Shown here piece after piece: positions 25,698 through 34,693 of a stretch of 64,000 bases of DNA. The notes below the pieces were generated by a model. It was not told the DNA's origin. It was given only the letters and a program-made list of their open reading frames with translations, and did no database searches. The stretch comes from Larix kaempferi (Eukaryota; Streptophyta; Pinopsida; Pinales; Pinaceae). The stretch covers positions 23,874,001 to 23,938,000 of the forward strand of contig BSBM01000753.1 of the NCBI GenBank assembly GCA_027924585.1, in the 5' to 3' direction. The translations under genes and the position numbers were made by a program. Numbering within the stretch: position 1 is the stretch's first letter; each line of letters begins with the position of its first letter.

Positions 25698-27456
25698 TGT
25701 AGAACCCCTCCTTTAGGGTTCCCTTGAACTGAACCTGAAACTTTAAAAACTTCATACAAACAAATTAGCCATCATAGTTATTGGAAAAATAAAATAAAAA
25801 GCGTGAATAACTTAACAAAAATAAGCAAAACTTTAACCTGTCAACCCGATCCGGTTGGTCCATTGTCGCCTTCATCTTCCGTAGGATCCCTCCAGCAAAG
25901 CTCGTTTAACCATTGGCGAAGCAACCGTTAGCTTTTCCACCCAACCATAGGCTCATGCTTTCAGTCGCATGGCCTCCCCCAAGCTTTGGGTCGTAGAGCT
26001 CACACAAGTAGTTTAGAAATTCAGCTTGGGCTTCCCTTCCCACCAGGATTTCTAAGCAAAACCCTTAGATAGCAGCAAGTCTTTGAGGCATTTGAAAATT
26101 ACGACAATCGTCCAAATTATGGGCCCTTTACCCATTCCCCAAGCCTTCCTTATAAAGGAAAATCTCATGCGACACATGTCGCTTCATGCATAATTACATA
26201 TTTTTAATTAATTATTTCATTAAAACACTCACCCATCCAAGTGTCAGTTTCTCTGGGAAGTGCACCAACACCCCTAAGTTTGCTCTAGTTTGTCCCCCAG
26301 ATATTTTAATTAACTCCTAGCTTTTAGTTGACTAGGTGTCTAATCTTAGGATTCTATTTTGCTCCTAAATAATGATTTCTATTATTTTAAATGCTCAACA
26401 AAAATAACTATTCATGTGCAAATGCCTAAATTATTTTTATGCATTTGCTAAGTAATAATCTAGAGTTATTCTCATAAGTTTTTATGCAGTTAAATTTAAC
26501 AATCAAACTCACTAGGATCACGGTGCCACGCCGTTGGGCTCCTAGTTCCTTAATTTAATTTCTCTGACATGGCACCACTCCGTCGAGTCCAGTCATCCAT
26601 AGTTTCCATTCCTCGGCAAGGCACCACATCGTTGGGTCCTTGCATTCACTCTTTCCGTTCTCGGCAGGGTACCGCACCGTCGGGCCCTTCTACCGTCATC
26701 CTTCCGTTTTGACTTGCGGGAACTTCATGTAGGGATTTCAGGAGCCGTTACCTTCCATCCTCCGTCTACACGCTATCTAGGGACTAATGGCGCTGAGGAG
26801 TGAGTCCGTTCTCACTGCGCGCCCCTCAACTCGTACGTGACCAGCTCCGTCGTGGCCCACCTCGTACGCCCTCACGCTTTCCTCTTGAGCAAGCGGATCA
26901 GTGCTTATCTGCTCAAGCGTGGTATTTCGTCGGAAGTCGACATCGTCGTCTCTCTCCCTGTGTGTGATCTACCCGTACTCTACAACCCTTCATGTTCCTT
27001 TGTGTGTCCGTTGGTGAACCGTCTCACTTGTTTCTACACACACTTCTCACAACAATTTATTAGTAGAACTGTCCTCCATAATCATCATCTGATTTCTAAA
27101 TCTAGTATTGTTAAACATTTATGATTTATTCAAACTTCTAATCAAATATACATTTCGTCGACAAATACATAATCACCGTATAGCTAGTCGTTAAGCATTA
27201 TCCATATGTACAATTTTCATATCAAAGTTAATCGTTAAACATAAAATCGTCCATTCACAATAACTACCCAAAAGCACATATATCAATCAATTGTAATCAT
27301 AAATATACTCAAAATAAAATCATAGGGTTATTTTATTAATGTTTCAAATAGTCGGTGACTCAGCAGGTTCCCTCAATGTGTATAGTAGTCTAGGGGCACT
27401 ACAAAAACTAGTACCTCATTATTCTAAATAGTTAAGGTACTGAGGCGGGCATTACA
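25698..27456 (-). mobile_element. Element R1, intact 5' LTR (1759 bp)
   Basis: On the minus strand this LTR begins TGTAATGCCCGCC at 27456 and ends GGTTCTACA at 25698. Its U3 start is 53 bp longer than that of the solo LTR: the older start TGTAGTGCCCC is at 27403. It resembles the partial LTR at 45668-46393 more than R2 in the region near 26010-26080, so at least two subfamilies are present. A TTTATAAGG promoter-like sequence lies on the minus strand near 26150. Confidence 0.95.
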
Positions 27457-27461
27457 TGATG
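27457..27461. other. Probable R1 target-site duplication, right copy
   Basis: TGATG follows the LTR end. The left copy is beyond the window, so the duplication cannot be confirmed here. Confidence 0.45.
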
Positions 27462-27490
27462 GATATCTTGTGTGGATCATGTATCTATGT

Positions 27491-27692
27491 ATGTATCAGG
27501 TAGATACATTGTATATGTTGATATGTATCAGGTAGATACTTGGTATGCATCAAGTAGATGCATTGTATGATCAGGATGATCATTGATGACGAGCTTCTCT
27601 AGTTGACATGCATCAGGACGATGCAGTGATGATGATCAGGATGATCATGTGTACATTGGGATGATGTATGGAGAGTATCAAGTTGATACTCT
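27491..27692. repeat. Array of seven covarying mini-palindromes
   Basis: Seven sites share the pattern arm-ATC, a five-base spacer ARGNN, then GAT-arm. Positions: 27491-27509 (ATGTATC/GATACAT), 27525-27539 (GTATC/GATAC), 27546-27562 (TGCATC/GATGCA), 27567-27583 (ATGATC/GATCAT), 27609-27625 (TGCATC/GATGCA), 27632-27648 (ATGATC/GATCAT) and 27672-27692 (GAGTATC/GATACTC core). Arm bases differ between sites but remain complementary within each site. Confidence 0.9.
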
Positions 27693-27725
27693 GTGACCGT
27701 GGACAAGTTGTGCAGATGAGCATGT

Positions 27726-28310
27726 CTGGGAGATCCTATAGGTCGGAGTTGTGTACCCGTAACAGCCTGGGACGCTCTTTCGAGACATCACTATGGGAGG
27801 ACATATTATAATAGCACCCTGGGAGATCCTTCAGGTCGGAGTTGTGTACCCATCACATCCTAGGATGCTCTTTCTAGGTTTTGTCCTATGGCATGTAATT
27901 TGCTCCTAAGAGATCTGGAAAGGATGAAAAAGGCCTCAGATTCTTCAGCCAGGTTTTTCCATGAACACATGTAATTTGCTCCTGGGAGATCTGGACAGGA
28001 TGAAAAAGGCCTCAGATGCTTCAACCAGGTCTTGTGGTGGACCACATGTAATTTTCTTCAGGGAGATCTAGATAGGATGAAAAAGGCCTCAGATGCTTCA
28101 GTCAGGTTTTGTGGTGAGATCACATGTAGTGTGCTCCTGAGAGATCCGACAGGTAGAGCTGTGTGCTCGTAACAACTTGGGATGCTTCGACCAATTTTTG
28201 TGATGGGTCACATGTAATGTGCTCCTGGGAGATCCGACAAGTAGAGCTGTGTGCTCGTAACAGCCTAGGATGCTACCACCAAGTTTTGTGACACACGTAA
28301 TAAGTCCCGA
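27726..28310. repeat. Degenerate 76-92 bp tandem repeats in copia-like 3' region
   Basis: About seven units, each with a version of CTCCTGGGAGATC followed by a variable block and then GATGCT...CAGG. Units 27893, 27969 and 28046 share GGATGAAAAAGGCCTCAGAT. Units 28124 and 28212 share AGAGCTGTGTGCTCGTAACA and resemble the first two units near 27729 and 27821. Confidence 0.85.
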
Positions 28311-28344
28311 GGTTTCCACAATATGGCCAGTGATGATGAAGACG

Positions 28345-28349
28345 TGCAG
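28345..28349. other. Element H target-site duplication, left copy
   Basis: TGCAG directly before the H 5' LTR, repeated at 37517-37521. Confidence 0.95.
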
Positions 28350-29153
28350 TGTGACGTCCCTCCCCCAATAATAATATAAAAAAAAAAAAACATTATGTTC
28401 GATTTTTAAATATTATTTTATTATGTTGAGATTATTTCAATAAGGAGGCCAGATGAGAAATCGACTGATTAAAGTCCTAGAAGGACTGTTGTAAGAAAAC
28501 AATTTTATTATTTTAATATAAGGATGAGCAGGAACAGCCAAGTTAAATGAGGAGGTCATGCATAGAGGAGTGGGGGACAAGTTAGAGTTAGCCTCTGGGA
28601 AACCAGAACAAGTGTCAGAAGTGTATTTAAGACACTAGACACACCCTGAAAATCAGGGATTTGATTAGCTGCGAAAATTCCATAAGGAATTGGCTGCTAA
28701 TGGTAAGACCTAGGAAAACTATAAAAGGAGGGCATATGTGAGGAGGCAGGACGCTGCTGAGTATGCTGGAGAGAATTATACTTGCTGTGTGAGCACTCTG
28801 TGTTAGGCAAGGGATTCAGGAAAACACGACTGAGTTGAGGCTAACTGTCCACACCTTTCATGCATGTATCTGGCTCGGGGGTGATTACGGACAAACTTGG
28901 AGTTTGTATCTAATCTATGGTTGGGAGGAACGTGGTTGTTCCAGTTACATTCGGTTTATAGGTTCCAGGTTTTTCGTTAAAAACTCAGACTCTCTGTATT
29001 TCCTATTAATTTGTTTCTGTTATTAGGCATCATAATTCTATCAATTAGCTGGTTGTTATAAATTGTTTGATTGAATAAGTTCATAGAAGTTTTTATGTTA
29101 GTACTAATTTTCTGAATATGAGATCTTATTTTTTTTATTTTGGGGATTTCACA
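28350..29153 (+). mobile_element. Element H (Ty3/gypsy chromovirus), 5' LTR (804 bp)
   Basis: Begins TGTGACGTCCCTCCCCC, ends GGGGATTTCACA, and is followed by a primer-binding site. It matches 33902-34693 plus 37501-37516 with about 15 differences by eye (~2%). A TATA box, TATAAAAG, lies at 28720-28727, consistent with an LTR promoter. The 63-codon frame at 28835-29026 lies wholly in the LTR and is not a gene. Confidence 0.95.
28720..28727 (+). promoter_or_regulatory. H LTR TATA box
   Basis: TATAAAAG in the middle of the LTR, conserved at 34277-34284 in the 3' LTR. The start site would fall about 25-30 bp downstream; this is inferred from position and sequence only. Confidence 0.6.
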
Positions 29154-29155
29154 TA

Positions 29156-29167
29156 TGGTATCAGAGC
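29156..29167 (+). other. H primer-binding site (tRNA-iMet)
   Basis: TGGTATCAGAGC two bases after the 5' LTR end. Confidence 0.97.
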
Positions 29168-29278
29168 TAGATTCAACCTTGTCGCCTTGGAAACACCTAG
29201 TTTTTGTTGCGCAGGAAATAAAAATTTAATAACATATATTTGGTTGTTGCATGCGTTTGTTCCAGTTTGAATTTTCAG

Positions 29279-32200
29279 ATGACTTTGCATGAGGAATACG
29301 GAGAAGAGCCTGAAGGAAACGAACAGGCGAGAACAGCAGAACATTCGGAAGCAAGTCAGGTACTAGAAACCATGAGAAGCCTGATTGTGGAGATACAGAG
29401 CTTCAAAGCAGACAACGAGCAACTGAAGAAAGCTCAGGAAAAACAACAAGAAATCAATGAAATTTTACTGCAGAGTCTTCATGAGAGGAATAACGACGAA
29501 AAACAGAAAGAGGTTACTAGGAGGAAAGAGGAGACTGACGAGAACGTTGAGAAGAAGGGAGATTCCTCCAATGAGACCAGAAATCTGAGCATCAACACAA
29601 GACCATGGGAAAAAGAAAGGTTGACCACCTGGAGGGTGAATTCAAAAAAATAAAACCTACCAGCTTCGATGGAGAATCAAAAACTGGCGAAGAAGCAGAA
29701 GCCTGGCTGCTGGACATAAAAAAATACTTTCAAATTTACAATTACTCCAGTAATATGACAGTCAGAATGGCTGTGTACAACCTGAAGGGGAAGGCGAGCA
29801 TATGGTGGCAAGATTTGAAGATTTCCCAGGGACTGAAAGAAAAGAACCTTGAATGGTCGGAATTTAAGAAATATTTCAAGAAACAGTACTTATCAGAAAG
29901 TTATTATGAAAGAAAAACCAAGTAATTCTTCGAATTAAAGCTGGGTATAATGACGATGGAAGATCTTATCAATAAATTCCTAGACTTATTACGGTTCGTT
30001 CCATATATCAAGGAAGAAAAACTGAAGGTACAGCGGTTCTTAAGCTGTCTGCCGCAGTCCTATAAAGATCGAATTGAGTTCGACAATCCCATAACTTTAG
30101 AAGAAGCACTGAGAAAGGCCAGACTATGTTTTGAACAATACAAACAAAGAAATGATACTACTAAAGCATGGAAGGACAAAAAACAGGAAAAGTTTAACCA
30201 GCGGAAGAAAGGTTACAAACCCCCGCCCTTCAGGAACATGCCCAAAAACTTCCAAGGAAATTCATTTTCCAAGAATGAACAGTTACAGTAGAAAACTTTT
30301 AAAACCCCTAACATGGGAATTAAAGGAAGTATCGGTATTCCTAAGGAACCCCTGAAATGCTGGAAATGTGGTGAAGCCCATTTACACAGGAATTGTCCCC
30401 GATACAATGAAACAAACAGGGTACTGCATAATATGCAAGAAGCATCCACAGTGGGAGACATTGGGAAAAGTTATCACCGAATTAATGCAGCCTTGGAGGA
30501 CCGACAGGCAGATCATCAATCTGCAATTGTGGAAATTGAAGGTAAAATTTTTGACCATACTTGTACTGTTTTAATTGACCCTGGGGCAACTTTAAGCTAC
30601 GTCACTCCCAAGATGATGGAGCGCTATCAACTCACAAGGGTAAAGCACCCAAAACCCTGGTTAGTTCAATTAGCTACAGGAGCAAAGAGGAAGGTAACTG
30701 AATACATATCTGATTGTGAACTTCAAATACAGGACCATAAAACAAAGATTAATTTAAATGTGTTGCCTCTAGGATCTTACGACATGATAATAGGTATGGA
30801 CTGGCTTGAAAAATATAAAGTAGTACTGAACTGCTTTACCAAAAACTTTACCTACATTGCAGAAGACCAAACTCTAAGAACAGTGATTGGAAAACAGAAA
30901 CCTGTCTCTGTTAGACAGATTTCTGCTATGCAGCTAAAGAAGTGCATGAGAAAAGGATGCAAGATTTATGCTGTAAGAGTATCTGATTTACTTCTCAACG
31001 AAAGTCAGACTTCCATAGCAGAGCATCCTGTCTTATGTGAGTTCCTAGACATATTTCCAGAGGAAATACCGGGGTTACCTCCTCAACGAGAAATAGATTT
31101 CTCCATTGAACTTTTACCAGGATCAGCACCAGTGTCAAAAGTACCTTATATAATGAGCATCCCAGAATTGACGGAATTAAAAATTCAGATTCAAGAATTA
31201 CTAGACAAAGGGTACATAAGACCTAGTGTCTCGCCTTGGGGTGCACCGGTCCTTTTTGTCAAGAAAAAGGATGGGACTCTAAGACTATGTATTGACTATA
31301 GGCAACTGAATAAGGTAACTGTTAAGAATAAATACCCCTTACTGCGAATTAATGATTTGTTCGACCAAGTAGGGGGAGCCAAAGTCTTTTCCAAGCTGGA
31401 TCTTCGATCTGGGTACCATCAGATTCGTATTAAAAATGAAGACATAAGTAAAACTGCATTTCGTACTCGATATGGACACTATGAATTTGTAGTAATCCCT
31501 TTTGGGCTAACCAACGCCCCTGCCACATTCATGTGTTTAATGAATGGTATCTTCAACAAGTATCTAGACTAGTTTGTGTTGATTTTTATTGATGATATCC
31601 TAATATACTCTAAGTCGGAGGAAGAGCATGAACAACACATAAGAATTGTATTGCAAACCTTGAGGGACCATCAGTTGTATGCAAAGTTGGAGAAATGTGA
31701 GTTCTTTAAAAAAGAAATCCAGTACCTAGGCCATATTATTTCTGATGAAGGTTTTTTAGTCGACCCACAGAAAATAAAAGCCATAGCAGATTGGCCAGTA
31801 CCGAGGGATGTAGCTGATATTAGATCTTTCATGGGAATCACCGGTTACTATAGGAGGTTCATTGAGGAATTCTCAAAGATCGCCTATCCCATTACCTCAC
31901 TACAAAAAAAGGGGATAAATTTTGTGTGGTCCTACAAGTGTCAAGAAAGTTTTGAACAACTCAAAGAATTGCTGACCAAGGCACCTGTTCTAAAAGTGGC
32001 AGACCCATGTAAAGGATACACAGTCTGTACGGATGCGAGCAAAGAAGGGGTAGGAGGAGTACTGTCCCAGGATGGACATGTAGTGTGTTATGAATCACGG
32101 AAACTAAAGGAACATGAACGCAACTACGTGGTTCATGACTTGGAATTAACGACAGTAGTACACGCACTGAAAATGTGGCGTCACTACCTGCTAGAAAAGA

Positions 32201-33864
32201 AATTCTTGTTATTAACCGATAACACTTGCGTCAAGAACTTATTTAACCAACCAGGACTCAATGCCAGACAAGCAAGGTGCATGGCCTTCTTAAGTGAATT
32301 CGACTTTGATGTGAAACACATAAAAGGTAAGGAAAACACAGTGGCAGATGCACTTAGTCGAAGGACCCACGAGGTGTATGAGATAATAATGAGTCAACCA
32401 GAAAGTAATCTCTTGGATAAAGTAATAGTGGCAAGCAAACAGGATGCAGAATACATAAATCTGCAAGGTAAAATTCAGCAAAATGAGATAAACATGAACG
32501 GGACAGATTTGAAAATGGACCAGAAAGGTTTGATTTGGTTCAAAGACAGACTGTACATGCCTAATGTTGCTGAATTTAAATTGTTTATCCTGGATGAGAT
32601 GCACAAACCCCCTTTTGCAGGTCATCCCGGGTATCAAAAAATGATAACAGCCCTTAGGAAATAGTTCTTTTGGCCTAAATTAAAAACAGATCTAGCTGAT
32701 TATTTATCTAAATGCTTAGAATGTCAACAGGTGAAGGCAGACCATAGACATCCTGCTGGTTTATTACAGCCATTACCAATTCCTGAATGGAAATGGGAAG
32801 TGATTTCACTAGATTTTATCACAGGTTTGTCGAGAACCCAGCAACAACATGATTCTATAATGGTGGTGGTTGACAAATTTAGCAAATCTGCACATTTCAT
32901 TCCGGTAAAAACCACCTACAAGGCAGCAGATATTGCAGGAATATTTCTAAGAGAAATATTTAGATTACATGGAGTACCAAAAATGGTAATTTCAGATAGG
33001 GATGTAAAATTTACATCCAAATTCTGGAAATCCTTATTTGCAGGTTTGGAAACAAGAATTAATTTCATCACGAGTTATCACCCTGAAACGGATGGACAGA
33101 CCGAACGTACAAATCAGATCATTGAAGATATGCTGAGAATGTACGTCATGGAGAGACCCACAAAATGGGAATACTACTTACATCTGGTAGAATTCGCTTA
33201 CAACAACGGGTACCAAGCATCATCAAGAATGAGCCCATTCGAAATTCTTTATGGAAGAAAGTGCACTACCCTAGTTAGCTGGGATAGTCCGGTCGACCGT
33301 TTATTGGTAGGACCGGATTTGCTGAAAGTCATGGAACAGATAGTCCAAAAAGTACAGAAGAATTTAAAGGTGGCCCAATACTGCCAAAAGAGCTATGCTG
33401 ATCTAAAAAGACGGGATAAGGAGTTCTCAGTTGGAGACCATGTATACTTGCGGGTTAAACCAAAGAAAAGCTCACTTCGGCTGGGGAGTTGCACTAAAAT
33501 GGCACCGCGATTCTGCGGGCCTTTCCAAATACTTGAAAGAATTGGAACCGTAGCTTATAAACTGGCATTATCAGCATACTTAAAAATTCATAATATTTTT
33601 CACATTTCATTACTGAAAAAATATATTCATGACCCCACTCATATTATTGATTGGAATTTGATATAGGAGGCTCTAGAAGGAGAATTTCAAGTGGAACCTT
33701 TACGCATTCTGGACAAGAAAGAAACAATACTTCGGAACCAATCCATCGCTCAAGTAAAGGTGCAATGGAAGCACTTTAGTCCTGAGGAGGCAACCTGGGA
33801 ATTGGAAAGCGATATACTAGAGAAGTACCCGAATCTATTCCCAGGACCAATGGAGGAAGACTAG
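29279..33864 (+). pseudogene. Element H gag-pol polyprotein, inactivated by one frameshift and five stops
   Basis: Gag probably starts at ATG 29279 with an acidic, coiled-coil-like N-terminus. A frameshift between about 29600 and 29650 moves into the frame that then stays open, apart from isolated stops, to 33864. The stops are TAA 29923 and TAG at 30289, 31570, 32662 and 33664. Order: gag capsid; CCHC zinc knuckle ([13 protein letters not shown], ~30358); aspartic protease ([11 protein letters not shown], ~30570); RT with an intact catalytic FIDDILIYS (31585-31611); RNase H (TDASKEG, ~32029); integrase with an HHCC finger ending CLECQQVK, the ISDRD and HPETDGQTE core motifs; and a C-terminal chromodomain-like tail ending EEATWELESDILEKYPNLF. 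Protease-RT-RNaseH-integrase order plus the tail places it in the chromovirus branch of Ty3/gypsy. It cannot make a full polyprotein without readthrough of all five stops. Confidence 0.93.
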
Positions 33865-33901
33865 AACACTGAGGACAGTGTTCACAATAAGGGGGAAAGG
33901 A
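33864..33901 (+). promoter_or_regulatory. H hairpin and polypurine tract
   Basis: A perfect 8-bp hairpin, arms GAACACTG and CAGTGTTC around loop AGGA (33864-33883), starts at the last base of the pol stop codon. AAGGGGGAAAGGA (33889-33901) abuts the 3' LTR start TGTGACATCC. Confidence 0.9.
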
Positions 33902-34693
33902 TGTGACATCCCTCCCCCAATAAGAATTAAAAAAAAAAAAAAAAAAACATTATGTTCGATTTTTAAATATTATTTTATTATGTTGAGATTATTTCAATAA
34001 GGAGGCCAGATGAGAAATCGGCTGATTAAAGTCCTAGAAGGACTGTTGTAAGAAAACAATTTTATTATTTTAATATAAGGATGAGCAGGAACAGCCAAGT
34101 TAAATGAGGAGATCATGCATGGAGGAGTGGGGGACAAGTTAGAGTTAGCCTCTGGGAAACCAGAACAAGTGTTAGAAGTGTATTTAAGACACTAGACACA
34201 CCCTGAAAATCAGGGATTTGATTAGCTGCGAAAATTCCATAAGGAATTGGCTGCTAATGGTAAGACCTAGGCAAACTATAAAAGGAGGGCATATGTGAGG
34301 AGGCGGGACGCTGCTGAGTATGCTGGAGAGAATTATACTTGTTGTGTGAGCACTCTGTGTTAGGCAATGGATTCAGGAAAACGTGACTAAGTTGAGGCTA
34401 ACTGTCCACACCTTTCATGCATGTATCTGGCTCGGGGGTGATTACGGACAAACTTGGAGTTTGTATCTAATCTATGGTTGGGAGGAACGTGGCTGTTCCA
34501 GTTACATTCGGTTTATAGGTTCCAGGTTTTTCGTTAAAAACTCAGACTCTCTGTATTTCCTATTAATTTGTTTCTGTTATTAGGCATCGTAATTCTATCA
34601 ATTAGCTGGTTGTTATAAATTGTTTGATTGAATAAGTTCATAGAAGTTTTTATGTTAGTACTAATTTTCTGAATATGAGATCTTATTCTTTTA
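33902..34693 (+). mobile_element. Element H, 3' LTR, part left of an insertion
   Basis: Aligns with the 5' LTR from its first base to the T-rich stretch just before its end. TATA box at 34277-34284. Confidence 0.93.

Larger units (their letters stand above)
27457..28349 (+). mobile_element. Ty1/copia-like element, 3' non-coding internal part (left of H)
   Basis: Together with 37522-37707 this is the sequence between pol and the 3' LTR of a copia-like element; the join is proved by the TGCAG duplication around H. It carries no protein frame. It consists of an array of seven short palindromes (27491-27692) followed by long tandem repeats (27726-28310). The 5' part of the element lies left of R1, outside the window. 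Confidence 0.7.

Noticed and set aside
8469-27124. A 73-95 codon frame (starting at a GTG) seen in four R-family LTRs (8469, 12444, 20427, 26837)
   Set aside because: It is repeated only because the LTR is repeated, it runs antisense to the element, and the solo LTR copy has a stop in it. No known domain.
27491-28310. Regularly spaced palindromes and repeats that superficially look like a CRISPR array
   Set aside because: Plant nuclear context, variable arms, no constant repeat with unique spacers, no cas genes; it sits in a copia-like element.
30289-30291. TAG between H gag and the zinc knuckle as a programmed readthrough gag/pol stop
   Set aside because: It lies upstream of the zinc knuckle, which belongs to gag, and four other stops exist in the same frame, so ordinary decay is simpler.
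28835-34583. 63-66 codon frames in the two H LTRs
   Set aside because: Lie entirely within U3/R of the LTR and match no protein.
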